From Candidatus Kapaibacterium sp. (lineage in GTDB: Bacteria; Bacteroidota; Ignavibacteria; Kapaibacteriales; Kapaibacteriaceae), in contig JALHPC010000029.1 of the NCBI GenBank assembly GCA_022842685.1, positions 1-36,164 of the forward strand: a DNA stretch of 36,164 bases, read 5' to 3'. Positions within the stretch are counted from its first letter, which is position 1. Every line of letters starts with the position of its first letter. The notes below the pieces were generated by a model. It had not been told where the DNA came from. It searched no databases and saw only the letters and a program-made list of their open reading frames with translations. A program made the translations under genes and the position numbers. Below, piece by piece: positions 7,954 through 16,490 of this stretch.

Positions 7954-10774
7954 ACTTCGACTCGGGCTTTAGCACGAGTGTTGCCACGTTCTTCGTCGAC
8001 AAGAACTTCTTGGCCGAGGCCAGAATTTGGTCGGCCGTAAGCGCTGCAATCAGCTCGGGGCGGCGATTGACGATCGAAAACGGCTCGCCATCGCGCACAA
8101 CAGCACGCATGGTGTTTAGCCAGAAGCGGTTCGTCTTTAGAGCAACCTCACGCTCCTTCGTTTGGATTTCCTTAACCTTGGTGATGTAGGTGTTGTCGAC
8201 CGGCTCACGCTGTATGGCTTCTATCTGCGTGCGAACGTCTTCCAACAATTCTTCTACTCGGTCGGGGTTACAGCCAAAGTAGACGGTAATGGAGTACTGT
8301 TGTTCGGGCAGTTTTTGGAACGAGGGGTTGACCGAAACGAAGTATACGCCAGACTTTTCTTCGCGAAGTTTTTCGCGAAGCTTGATCGACAGCACTTCGC
8401 ACAGCGCCGATAGCGCATAGCGTTCGTCGGTGTTATACGTCATGGAGCCACTATACGTGCGAGCAACGGTACTCTTCGCTTCGATGCCTTTACGAATGGT
8501 CATGTCGGCAGTGCCCTTGCGTGAACGCATTCCGTTGTCTTTAAACGACTCTCGCGCTGCCGTTGTTGGTAGCGATGCCACGTAGGTGCAGAGTTGTTTC
8601 TCGAGCTCTTCGGGTTCGAACGCGCCTACGATGTAGAACGTGAAGTCGGCAGGATTCGCAAAGCGCTGCTTATAGATGTCGAATGCCTTGTCGAGGTTGA
8701 CGGCTTCTAGGTCCGCCACCGACATGCTTCGACTACGCGGATGGTAGTTCGTCATGAAGGCGCGAACGCTATCGCCGAACACGGCGTCTGGGTTCTTGCC
8801 GCGATTTTCGAGTGCTGTACGGGTGCGCTGTACAAACGACGTAAACGCATCCTTGTCTTTACGTGGCTTGGTGAAGTACAGGTGCAGCAGTTCGAAGAAC
8901 GACGACATGTCCTTTGGCGTGGTTTGACCAGAGAATCCCTCGGAATCTTCGCCGATGAAGGGCGAGATGCCCACCTGCTTGCCAGCAAGCATCTTTTGCA
9001 ACATGGTAGCGTCGACGTTCGCGATGCCCCCTTGATCAACGATGCTGGCAGCAAGCGAGGAGGTAAAGATATCTTCGACGGGATGGTAGTTGGTACCGCC
9101 CCACGACGAAGCCGAGACGCTGATTTCATCGTTCTTGAAGTCGGTTTTCTTAGTGTATACCACGATACCATTCGACAGTGTGAGGCGCGTGGCATCGACA
9201 TCGGCGATTTGCTCGCGCTTCGTAATGGTGCCAGCTGGGGGAAGCTTATCTAGGAGCGACGAGGCAACGGCTTCGTCAACATATGGCTCGATAGTGGTAG
9301 ACTCAACCGCGGCAAGTAGCTTGGTTACGTCGGCTTCAGTAGGAACGGTAAATCCGGCGTTTGCGGGGATAGCCATGGTAACCACACGACCTTCGGAGCG
9401 AACGGCACTTGCAATGGCCTTCGAAACATCTTGAACCGTGATTTCGGGCAGTACGTCCTGATAGATCTTAAACTCGCCTTCGATACCAGGTACGCCTTCA
9501 TCGGTAAGGAAGTGGCGAACCAATTCGCTGGCTAAGGGGCTCGACTCGGTCTTATCACGCTCGTTGTAAGCCTGCTCCATGTTTGCAAGGACTTCCGCCT
9601 TGGCACGCTCAAGTTCCGACGCCGTGAAGCCGTGACGCACCGCACGCTGAATCTCGGTATACATGCCGCGCAAGCTCACCATCACGTCCTTCCCGGCTGC
9701 TCCGGCTCCGGCTATGTAGATACCTGTTTCGCGCGTAAGGCCCGACGCTCCAGCAAAGGCGCCTGCATAGGGTGGGTTTGGCTTGCGTGCGATCTCGCCC
9801 AGGCGTGCAGCCATCATGACGTCCACCAACTGCCCAATGATACTCGTACGGAATCCCTCATAGGTTGCCGTGCTACGTGCAGGACGCTTCCAGTAGATCG
9901 TAGCAGATGCCGACGTCAGCTCATTATCCGTAGCAATCGATACCAACGTTTCTTTGTGGATAGGAAGGGGCATCGACGGGCGCTTTGCGGCAACACCGCT
10001 AGGGTCGCCCGAAAATCCGAAGTGCTTCTTGATGTATGGTTCCAACACTTCTGGGTCGCGATCGCCAACCACAATGATGGCCATGTTTTCGGGACGGTAC
10101 CACGTGCGATAGAAACGACGAAGGTTGTCGGTTGGACAACGCAACAGAACATTCGTATCACCAATCACGTCCCGCTCGGCATACTTCGAGCCGTAGTAGA
10201 GCGCATGGCGATGCTTTTCGCGTACGCGAGCCTGGGCGTTCTTACGCAAGCGCAGCTCTTCCATGATGATGCCACGCTCTTCGTTGATGTCATCGTCTTC
10301 GTAGTTCACAAAACGCGCCCAGTCGCGCAGGACCTCGAAGCCCTTTGCAATGCCATTGGGTGTGTTGGCAGGAATAGTGAGCATGTAGACGGTTTCGTCT
10401 TGGTTCGTGTACGCATTCAAGTCGGCTCCGAAGCGTACCCCAGTAGACTCAAGAAACTTCACCAGCTCTTGCTTGGGGAATGTCTTGGTTCCGTTAAACG
10501 CCATGTGCTCGCAGAAGTGAGCTAAGCCATTCTGATCGTCGTCTTCGAGTACGGCACCTGCATTCACAGCAAGTACCATCTCGATACGGTCCGCAGGACG
10601 TGCATTCTTTAGAATGAAGTACTTGAGCCCGTTAGCAAGGGTACCGCTAACAATAGCTGGATTCAGTGGTACGCGGCCCGACTTGTCGGACGACGTCGGT
10701 TGGGCAAGAAGGACTGCCGATGCAAACAGGCACGTAAGCAGGGCAATAGCATGCCGAATGGAGAGTAAATTCAT
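7952..10774 (-). CDS. M16 family (pitrilysin/insulinase-like) zinc peptidase
   Basis: This 940-residue protein carries two M16 half-modules. A signal peptide (MNLLSIRHAIALLTCLFASAVLLAQ) sends it to the periplasm or outer membrane. The inverted zinc motif HFCEH lies at residues 86-90, and the downstream Glu ligand lies in the conserved ERGIIMEELRLR segment. The usual M16 landmarks follow: YRPENMAIIVVGD after the first strand layer, and a second half without HxxEH from about residue 500 (TLSNGIVVYTKKTDFK) that ends near the C-terminus. Family knowledge says the two halves form a clam-shell that degrades peptides. The start was moved from 10804 to the ATG at 10774, where the signal peptide begins. 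It is convergent with pyruvate kinase. Confidence 0.94.
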   Translation of the reverse strand: MNLLSIRHAIALLTCLFASAVLLAQPTSSDKSGRVPLNPAIVSGTLANGLKYFILKNARPADRIEMVLAVNAGAVLEDDDQNGLAHFCEHMAFNGTKTFPKQELVKFLESTGVRFGADLNAYTNQDETVYMLTIPANTPNGIAKGFEVLRDWARFVNYEDDDINEERGIIMEELRLRKNAQARVREKHRHALYYGSKYAERDVIGDTNVLLRCPTDNLRRFYRTWYRPENMAIIVVGDRDPEVLEPYIKKHFGFSGDPSGVAAKRPSMPLPIHKETLVSIATDNELTSASATIYWKRPARSTATYEGFRTSIIGQLVDVMMAARLGEIARKPNPPYAGAFAGASGLTRETGIYIAGAGAAGKDVMVSLRGMYTEIQRAVRHGFTASELERAKAEVLANMEQAYNERDKTESSPLASELVRHFLTDEGVPGIEGEFKIYQDVLPEITVQDVSKAIASAVRSEGRVVTMAIPANAGFTVPTEADVTKLLAAVESTTIEPYVDEAVASSLLDKLPPAGTITKREQIADVDATRLTLSNGIVVYTKKTDFKNDEISVSASSWGGTNYHPVEDIFTSSLAASIVDQGGIANVDATMLQKMLAGKQVGISPFIGEDSEGFSGQTTPKDMSSFFELLHLYFTKPRKDKDAFTSFVQRTRTALENRGKNPDAVFGDSVRAFMTNYHPRSRSMSVADLEAVNLDKAFDIYKQRFANPADFTFYIVGAFEPEELEKQLCTYVASLPTTAARESFKDNGMRSRKGTADMTIRKGIEAKSTVARTYSGSMTYNTDERYALSALCEVLSIKLREKLREEKSGVYFVSVNPSFQKLPEQQYSITVYFGCNPDRVEELLEDVRTQIEAIQREPVDNTYITKVKEIQTKEREVALKTNRFWLNTMRAVVRDGEPFSIVNRRPELIAALTADQILASAKKFLSTKNVATLVLKPESK

Positions 10775-10874
10775 AAAGGGACTATGTGAGTGAAACCAAG
10801 CCAATAGAAACGATGGCGCGAAGATACGTTTGTACCGCGTTTTTCTTGGGTCTGTTTGATGAACAACCAGTATA

Positions 10875-10894
10875 GGTCGCTTCAGTTAGCGACC
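10875..10894 (-). terminator. Weak hairpin at the end of the HELVH gene
   Basis: On the minus strand GGTCGCT-AACTGA-AGCGACC forms a 7-bp stem with a 6-base loop. It includes the stop codon TAA of the gene at 10886. No clear T-run follows, so termination strength is uncertain. Confidence 0.45.
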
Positions 10895-12037
10895 GGCGTG
10901 TCCACTGGTGTTTGGCATAGAGCCAATCGACGCAATAGCAGCGTCCAACACATCGGTTAGTGGCGCCATGTTGTCGCCTGGCTCGATGTCGAGCCATTGG
11001 GCCACAAGGTACATCGTTTCGGCGCGGCTGGCAGTGCCAAGTAGCGTTCGCAAGGCGCTAACACCATGGCGGGCAACCACTTGTTGGCAAATGGCTGCAC
11101 CAAGAATGTAGGTGTCGTCTTGCGAGAGGTCGGGATGTGTAAAGACCTTAGTAAACGACGGCACGGCATCCTTGCTTCGCATAGTGCGGTACTCCGCCAT
11201 CAGCGCAGCGGCCGGCCGGCCAAGACTACCGCCATACAGCGTGGCAACGCCTTCGCGGACCACCGGATGTGCCACATCGACGGACGCAAGCACGATATGG
11301 ACAAGCTCGTGCGCATAGGCTACGTCGCCATTCCCTACCATAAGCACGCCCTGCGTTGGCCACGCCATTCCTTGCGGCGGAAATGCGAAATATTCAAGCC
11401 CCAGCAGCGAACACATTTCGTCACGGTTGCGCGCAGCGATGTACGTAATGTTCTTCGGCACGTCAACGCCCATGGCTTCGGCAAAGCTCTCCACAAATTC
11501 GGATGCGTCGCGCATTCGCTGGCGGTCAGCCACACTTCCGGGTGGCAACCGGTACGTTATAGCTCCTGCCGACCGCGTCGTCCAACCCTCCAATGCCTTC
11601 TGCAGCGGGTTCACAATCGTGAATACTTCGCCATCGACGTGAACCGTCGTTCGTAAGATACCAAATGGTATGACGGCCTTCGTTTCGGGGTCCACGGCCG
11701 AAAAGGCCGTTCGAACCACCCAAGAGCCGTGTGCGTCGGGTTCAACTGACAGAATAGTCGCGGGGAACGTCTCCACGACGTCGGCCGACTGGGCAAACCA
11801 ATCTCGAACGATTCCACCTACATTGCCAGGAATCCCTGTGCGGTCGAGGTCGGCACTCGACCCAACATGTGATCGCCATTGTAGAACACTATCCGACCAC
11901 ATTGCAACGATACGTCGCACCTCGGTATGCGTAGTATCCACTCGAGGCATCACCACCACTCGCCCCTGACCATACAGCGATGCCCCAGCCATAATGAGGC
12001 CGAGGATTGCTGAACAGAATACGAGGCGTACGGGCAT
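10886..12037 (-). CDS. Exported HELVH metallopeptidase-like (gluzincin) protein
   Basis: A 383-residue protein with a signal peptide (MPVRLVFCSAILGLIMAGASLYGQ). Residues 243-247 are HELVH, matching the HExxH zinc site. Glu262 in VVREGVATLYGG follows at a gluzincin-like spacing of 15 residues after the second His and would be the third ligand. This pattern resembles the 'peptidase MA-like' group, in which the N-terminal region is variable. Roughly residues 30-190 match nothing I recognise. The substrate is unknown; location is probably periplasmic or outer membrane. The ATG at 12037 has AGGTCC just upstream. It lies downstream of the trmH-like gene and upstream of the M16 protease on the same strand, with gaps of about 90-110 bases, so co-transcription is possible but not shown. 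Confidence 0.8.
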   Translation of the reverse strand: MPVRLVFCSAILGLIMAGASLYGQGRVVVMPRVDTTHTEVRRIVAMWSDSVLQWRSHVGSSADLDRTGIPGNVGGIVRDWFAQSADVVETFPATILSVEPDAHGSWVVRTAFSAVDPETKAVIPFGILRTTVHVDGEVFTIVNPLQKALEGWTTRSAGAITYRLPPGSVADRQRMRDASEFVESFAEAMGVDVPKNITYIAARNRDEMCSLLGLEYFAFPPQGMAWPTQGVLMVGNGDVAYAHELVHIVLASVDVAHPVVREGVATLYGGSLGRPAAALMAEYRTMRSKDAVPSFTKVFTHPDLSQDDTYILGAAICQQVVARHGVSALRTLLGTASRAETMYLVAQWLDIEPGDNMAPLTDVLDAAIASIGSMPNTSGHAGR

Positions 12038-12129
12038 AGGACCTAGGTAACCGCTGTGGATAATCCAACATTACGAAATCGTAACATACAATCGACATGC
12101 CACGTTCCAAATGGTTACAAGTCGTTGAT

Positions 12130-12888
12130 CTACCTATACCTTGCGCTTAGTTCCCACATGCCAATTGCTGCGGCATTCGACACATTGAGTGACACGCCAT
12201 GTTGTGCCATTGGTACGACGGCAATTTCGGAACAGGCAGCAAGGACGGCCGGCGTTAGACCTTGTCCCTCGTTACCTACAACTATAATGTCGGCTCTGCG
12301 GCACGTCCGCACGTCGATACTATTCGCACCAAGCTCCAGCCCAACCACTGTACGCCCCTCGGCGCGGCACGCTCTAAGCCACGTAGCCAAGTCGTCGGCC
12401 ACAGCCGTTGCAATACCAAAGCAGCCGCCCATAGACGTGCGCACGGCACGACGCAGGTAGGGGCTGGCACTACGACTGCATCGTACAACTGATGCCATGC
12501 CCATTCCGACGGCAGAGCGTACTATAGCGCCTACGTTGGTGGCATCGTTCACAGCATCAAGTGCTATGGCCGGAACGCCAGCGGCTAACAGCTCAACGTC
12601 GGTTGCAGGGGCAATTGCTATCACGGGGCTTCGCAGCTCGAAGCCCAAGACATCGGCCAACTCTGTAGCCGTAAGCTGAACATCCACGAACTCCTGCCCC
12701 ACCGGTGTTTCCCCACCGCTTACGATGCCCCCTATCGGATGACCGGTGGAGAGCAGGTATCGTACGGCTGTATGTCCCTCTGCAACTGCCCATCCCATCT
12801 GAAGGGGGCGCTCGGGATGCTTGCGAAGATCACGCAGAACGTCGAGCAAAACGTGAGGGGAATTGTGCAACAGGTGCGAACTTTTCAT
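12130..12888 (-). CDS. SpoU/TrmH-family RNA 2'-O-methyltransferase
   Basis: The enzyme would transfer a methyl group from SAM to a ribose 2'-OH of tRNA or rRNA. The 252-residue product has an N-terminal substrate-binding region (about residues 1-95) and the knotted SPOUT domain. SPOUT motif 1 is AVNDATNVGAIVRSAVGMG, motif 2 is VVGNEGQGLTPAVLAAC, and motif 3 is VPMAQHGVSLNVSNAAAIG. The exact target (tRNA G18, 23S G2251 or other) cannot be told from sequence alone. The stop codon at 12130 lies 93 bases before the HELVH gene. It is divergent from the acyl-CoA dehydrogenase; the two start codons are 79 bases apart. Confidence 0.92.
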   Translation of the reverse strand: MKSSHLLHNSPHVLLDVLRDLRKHPERPLQMGWAVAEGHTAVRYLLSTGHPIGGIVSGGETPVGQEFVDVQLTATELADVLGFELRSPVIAIAPATDVELLAAGVPAIALDAVNDATNVGAIVRSAVGMGMASVVRCSRSASPYLRRAVRTSMGGCFGIATAVADDLATWLRACRAEGRTVVGLELGANSIDVRTCRRADIIVVGNEGQGLTPAVLAACSEIAVVPMAQHGVSLNVSNAAAIGMWELSARYR

Positions 12889-12929
12889 GATGCGCGGCGT
12901 GTTTCTCGCGGATGACCGTGGCTTTTCGG

Positions 12930-12937
12930 TAAATTTG
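12930..12937 (+). promoter_or_regulatory. -7 box before the acyl-CoA dehydrogenase
   Basis: TAAATTTG is an exact TAnnTTTG box 30 bases before the ATG. A TTTC at 12902-12905 is the nearest -33-like element, but its spacing of 24 is wide. Confidence 0.45.
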
Positions 12938-12967
12938 CCACTTCATTCGCACATCAACGAGGCTATC

Positions 12968-14134
12968 ATGACAGAAACGACCACCGGACCGGGATTTGCT
13001 CTAAGCGAAGAGCAGGAAGCAGTGCGAATGCACATTCGTTCCTTCGTGGACGAAGAGATTACGCCGGTGGCGTTGCAGTATGACGAGTCGCAGGAATTCC
13101 CTACGGACATCTTCCGCAAGCTTGGAGAGCTTGGCTACTTGGGCATTGTTATGCCAGCCGAGTATTCGGGCAGTGGAATGGGCTACATGGAGTATGCGAT
13201 TGTTGTCGAAGAAGTTGCCCGTGGATGTCCATCGATAGCCCTAGGAGTAGCCGCACACAACGGCTTGTGCACCAGCCACATCTACCGCTTTGGCAGCGAG
13301 GAGCTGCGCCAGCGCTATGTTCCGCGGCTAGCCACGGGTGGCACCATGGGCGCATGGGCGCTAACAGAGCCAAATGCCGGTTCGGATGCTGGCGGTACAC
13401 AAACCACGGCTGTACGCGATGGCGATAGCTGGATTCTTAACGGCTCGAAGAACTTCATCACGCATGGCAACGTGGGCGACATCTGCGTAGTCATGGCCGT
13501 AACCGATGCTGCGGCGGGCAAGCGAGGCATTTCTGCCTTTGCCGTCGACAAGACAATGGCTGGCTTCTACGGATCGAAGAAGGAAAACAAGCTAGGCATG
13601 CGTTGCAGCGATACTGCAGGGCTAACCTTCGACAACGTTCGAGTTCCTGCCTCGCACTTAATTGGCAACGAGGGCGAGGGCTTTGTGCAGGCGCTGCAGA
13701 TTCTGGATGGCGGCCGCATTTCGATTGCTGCGCTGAGTGTTGGCTTGGCTCAAGGTGCTTTCGAAGCGGCACTGCGCTACGCAACGCAACGCCAGCAGTT
13801 TGGCAAGCGCCTTGCCGACATGCAGGCAATTCAGTTCAAGCTTGCCAAGATGGCCACAGAAATCGACGCATCTCGTACCCTTACATACCGTGCAGCATGG
13901 ATGCGCGACCAAGGCATGGACTTTACCGTTGCCGCAAGCCAAGCCAAGCTCTATGCCTCGGAAGTTGCCGTACGTACCGCCGAAGAGGCCATCCAAATCC
14001 ACGGCGGCTACGGCTACGTAAAGGAATATCCTGTAGAGAAGTTCTGGCGCGACTCAAAACTTCTCACAATTGGCGAAGGCACCTCGGAAATTCAAAAGAT
14101 GGTTATCGCACGCAACCTCGTTGCAAGTCTGTAA
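12968..14134 (+). CDS. Acyl-CoA dehydrogenase (short/branched-chain type)
   Basis: This FAD enzyme introduces the alpha-beta double bond in acyl-CoA during fatty-acid or amino-acid breakdown. Its 388 residues match the family length. The N-terminal helical domain contains FALSEEQEAVR and GYMEYAIVVEEVARG. The FAD-binding signature is WALTEPNAGSDAGGTQTTA. The beta domain includes WILNGSKNFITHG. The C-terminal domain has RQQFGKRLADMQAIQFKLA and QIHGGYGYVKEYPVEKFWRD. The catalytic base sits in the GEGTSEIQKM motif, where short- and medium-chain enzymes carry their active-site Glu. Chain-length preference cannot be fixed by eye. I chose ATG 12968, after a GAGG ribosome site and a -7 box, rather than the upstream in-frame start at 12863, which lies inside the divergent gene. 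Confidence 0.95.
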   Translation: MTETTTGPGFALSEEQEAVRMHIRSFVDEEITPVALQYDESQEFPTDIFRKLGELGYLGIVMPAEYSGSGMGYMEYAIVVEEVARGCPSIALGVAAHNGLCTSHIYRFGSEELRQRYVPRLATGGTMGAWALTEPNAGSDAGGTQTTAVRDGDSWILNGSKNFITHGNVGDICVVMAVTDAAAGKRGISAFAVDKTMAGFYGSKKENKLGMRCSDTAGLTFDNVRVPASHLIGNEGEGFVQALQILDGGRISIAALSVGLAQGAFEAALRYATQRQQFGKRLADMQAIQFKLAKMATEIDASRTLTYRAAWMRDQGMDFTVAASQAKLYASEVAVRTAEEAIQIHGGYGYVKEYPVEKFWRDSKLLTIGEGTSEIQKMVIARNLVASL

Positions 14135-14144
14135 CCTTCCCCGT

Positions 14145-15878
14145 CTATCTACCTTCTGGCGCTGTCTCTTCCGTTCGAGTAAGGGGCAACGGCACACCGT
14201 CGACGTCGCCAAGGCGTAAGCCCAGCCACTGGGCCAACGTTGGGGCAATGTCGGCCGGCGACACGTCGGCGGCGATCGTACCTGCGGGAATCCCGCCGCC
14301 AAACAGCATTAGCGGAACATGCCGATCATAGTCGTGCGGTGTTCCGTGTGTAGCCGGAGTGCTACCAAAAATCCAATACCTCCGGGGGAAGACGACGATG
14401 TCGCCACTGCGGTCGGCGTCTACGGCAGCACGCACGAAGGCACACAGCTCTGCAGGTATGCTGTCTTGGCAGGGCATACCGGTAGCAATGTGAGCCGTTG
14501 GAATGGCAATCTGAACGCCGTGGATGTTGCGCAACGCCTGAGCAGCAGTTTCGGCTGCCTGGCCTGGATCCACGCTGCGTTCTTCACACAGGGCATGGTT
14601 CAGGTATATCGCCGGCTCGTGCACTTCGCGCACCCACGAGGCACCTCCTCCGTAACGGCCGTTCAGCGCCGAGTCGATGACGCGAATCAGCTCTGCACGG
14701 CGCAGCCGCCCCGCGTCGATCTCGACGCCTTGGGCTTCGCTCGCACGGCGTATCACCTCGGGGATGGGCGCAACGCCGTGATCGCTGGTTATCACCAGCA
14801 CATAGTGCTGGCGGCCTACCACGTCGTCGAGGTAGTCGATATAGTTTGCCAGCGTTGAATCGCAGGCACGGTATAGCTCTTGCACTTCGCGCGAATCGGG
14901 TCCAAAGGTGTGACCAAGCATGTCGGTCGTCGAAACACCAATGCACAAAATGTCGGTTGCAGAGTCTTGACCCAACTTCTCACGTCGCATTACTTCACGA
15001 GCAGCGTCGAAGAGGTACGTAACCGAAAAGGGCGAGCGAACGAAGTCGGCCGCATAGTCGTCGGCCGCGGTAGCTGCGTCGGGCATCCGATGCGGAAACG
15101 TGCGCCGACCTGACGTCAGTGCCCCTTCTCCTTCGACGTTGTCGATGGCTGGAGAAAGGGAGTCTGGAATCCCGGCACGCCACGTATGGTTCGTCCACCG
15201 AGTAAATGGCATCGAGGAGTTTAGGAGTCCCAACCAGGGCGGCGTGCGGTAGTACGTCGACGTTACGAACCCACCGGCTTGGGCATCGAACCAAAGCACG
15301 GGATAGGCGGATGTGCCAGACATGAGAATTGCAGCTCGGTCTTTGATGGCTATGGCGGCAACCTTCGAGAGTGGGCTTGCGGCGCGCAGTGCATCGCCAA
15401 TCGTGGGCACGCGCAATAGGGCTGGCGAGCGGCCGTGGACTGTATCTTCGGCGCAGTATAGGCAGCGATTCGCCGAAGCATCACAGAAGTCATTGGCAGG
15501 AATGCCATGGCGATGTGGATAGCAGCCGGTAAGAAGCGTGGCATGACCTGGGCCCGTCATCATCGAGGCATAACGAAACGAGCAGTTCGAGAACCACGCG
15601 CCCTCGCGAATCACGCGGTTAAAGCCCCGCGGAGTGGCAACACGAGCAAACATCGAAGGAAAGTCGCCGCGATATTGATCGTAGCTAACAAGAACAACCA
15701 GCCGGGGCTTAGCCCCGGCTGGCGTTACTGTTACGATCAGTCCAAGCAGAAGGGCTAGGAAGCCCGCGGTGCGGCAAAGCGCCGCATGATAAGCGCCACT
15801 TCGTATGCTTGCTTCTGGTTGTAGTCCGACGCAATGCGTCGATAGTTGACGAGGTCGACGATGACACCAATAAGACAC
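14145..15878 (-). CDS. PafA-like alkaline phosphatase, exported; start codon uncertain
   Basis: All catalytic positions of the PafA/NPP-type phosphomonoesterase superfamily can be found. The count starts from the GTG at 15878. They are Asp67 in SYDQYRGDF, the nucleophile Thr108 in MMTGPGHATLLTG, Asn129 in HGIPAND, Lys179-Asp-Arg181 in IAIKDRAAI, TTDMLGHTFGPDS, ITSDHGVAP and the late His in GTPHDYDRHVP. The enzyme should release phosphate from monoesters in the periplasm. A hydrophobic signal segment lies at residues 39-55 (GFLALLLGLIVTVTPAG). The problem is the start. Between GTG 15878 and this segment the frame has no ATG, GTG or TTG, so either a 38-residue prefix overlapping the TM2 gene by 124 bases is translated, or a rarer codon is used. 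Coordinates give the longest frame; the 5' end is low confidence. Confidence 0.85.
   Translation of the reverse strand: MSYWCHRRPRQLSTHCVGLQPEASIRSGAYHAALCRTAGFLALLLGLIVTVTPAGAKPRLVVLVSYDQYRGDFPSMFARVATPRGFNRVIREGAWFSNCSFRYASMMTGPGHATLLTGCYPHRHGIPANDFCDASANRCLYCAEDTVHGRSPALLRVPTIGDALRAASPLSKVAAIAIKDRAAILMSGTSAYPVLWFDAQAGGFVTSTYYRTPPWLGLLNSSMPFTRWTNHTWRAGIPDSLSPAIDNVEGEGALTSGRRTFPHRMPDAATAADDYAADFVRSPFSVTYLFDAAREVMRREKLGQDSATDILCIGVSTTDMLGHTFGPDSREVQELYRACDSTLANYIDYLDDVVGRQHYVLVITSDHGVAPIPEVIRRASEAQGVEIDAGRLRRAELIRVIDSALNGRYGGGASWVREVHEPAIYLNHALCEERSVDPGQAAETAAQALRNIHGVQIAIPTAHIATGMPCQDSIPAELCAFVRAAVDADRSGDIVVFPRRYWIFGSTPATHGTPHDYDRHVPLMLFGGGIPAGTIAADVSPADIAPTLAQWLGLRLGDVDGVPLPLTRTEETAPEGR
15699..15723. 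repeat. Perfect 11-bp triloop palindrome inside coding sequence
   Basis: CCAGCCGGGGC-TTA-GCCCCGGCTGG is a perfect inverted repeat with a three-base loop. On the minus strand it encodes the signal-peptide cleavage region of the PafA-like phosphatase and is followed by GGTTGTTCTTGTT, so it also resembles an intrinsic terminator for the upstream DUF2752-TM2 transcript. Confidence 0.75.
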
Positions 15879-16123
15879 AGACCGCCCGTAAAGAAGTACA
15901 GAATACCCAGGCCAATCTGCCCAACAACAAACCGCTGGATGCCTGCAAATCCTAGGAACCCGATAAGGGTAAGGATAAGAATCATTTGCGGGTCTTTACG
16001 ACGTGCCCGATACATCAGGGCGAACTGCATCGCCTCTTCTTCGGTCATGTCTGCAACCAGCATCTGGGCATAACCCAGCTCGTCACCGTCAAGGTCTGGT
16101 AGAACGTGGAGCACATTGGCCAT
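15755..16123 (-). CDS. TM2-domain membrane protein
   Basis: The 122-residue protein has an N-terminal soluble region (about residues 1-48, with the acidic helix VADMTEEEAMQFALMYRARR) and two transmembrane helices at about residues 49-64 and 70-90. These form the TM2 domain: LIGFLGFAGIQRFVVGQIGLG and then LYFFTGGLCLIGVIVDLV. The function of TM2 proteins is not established. I chose the ATG at 16123 because AGGAG lies eight bases upstream; the 22 codons further upstream lie inside the DUF2752 gene. The first 35 bases overlap the end of that gene, so the two are probably translated together. TM2 and DUF2752 genes are often neighbours in Bacteroidota. Confidence 0.9.
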   Translation of the reverse strand: MANVLHVLPDLDGDELGYAQMLVADMTEEEAMQFALMYRARRKDPQMILILTLIGFLGFAGIQRFVVGQIGLGILYFFTGGLCLIGVIVDLVNYRRIASDYNQKQAYEVALIMRRFAAPRAS

Positions 16124-16421
16124 TAAAATCTCCTGCGAAGGTACGTGAAGGGAAGGTGAGTTGCACGATACGAAGCAATAACACGGCAACGGCGAAGGGC
16201 GCTAATGGGTGGTGGTGAAAGCCAGCGGAGAAATTTCCACGCAGGGTTTCGGCAATACCAATGCCGATTCCGCAGCCCCAGCAACCATCGAACCCCAGCA
16301 AGGTTGGCACGCACAACGTCACGTTGCCATGCAACGACGGGCCAAGGAGCGCCGCCGCAACAAGGGCACCAGCCCATACAAGAGCTTCAAACGTCATGCG
16401 GAATGCCGGCCGTGTTGTCAT
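16089..16421 (-). CDS. DUF2752 family membrane protein
   Basis: This 110-residue protein has a first hydrophobic segment (ALVWAGALVAAALLGP). A Cys-containing core follows, CVPTLLGFDGCWGCGIGIGIAETLRG, with the CxGCG-type pattern and downstream Arg characteristic of DUF2752. A short HHHPLAPFA loop and a second hydrophobic segment (AVAVLLLRIVQL) come next. The family's function is unknown. The start ATG at 16421 is the first in frame; an ATG eight codons later is an alternative. The 3' end overlaps the TM2 gene start by 35 bases. It is divergent from rplU across 136 bases. Confidence 0.82.
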   Translation of the reverse strand: MTTRPAFRMTFEALVWAGALVAAALLGPSLHGNVTLCVPTLLGFDGCWGCGIGIGIAETLRGNFSAGFHHHPLAPFAVAVLLLRIVQLTFPSRTFAGDFNGQCAPRSTRP

Positions 16422-16490
16422 TAGGGGGCGTGTGTACGACTCCCTCCACCCCCGGTTGCAACTGTTCGTGTGGAAAATTTGTCGCCTCCG

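Noticed and set aside
7500..8189. 229-codon plus-strand frame bridging the pyruvate kinase and M16 3' ends
   Set aside because: It overlaps pyruvate kinase in another frame and M16 on the opposite strand; the translation is Arg/His/Cys-rich with no motif.
9632..10525. 297-codon open frame on the plus strand, opposite the M16 protease
   Set aside because: It lies wholly antisense to a protein with clear M16 motifs; its translation is rich in His, Arg and Cys with no family resemblance, as expected for a shadow frame in this codon usage.
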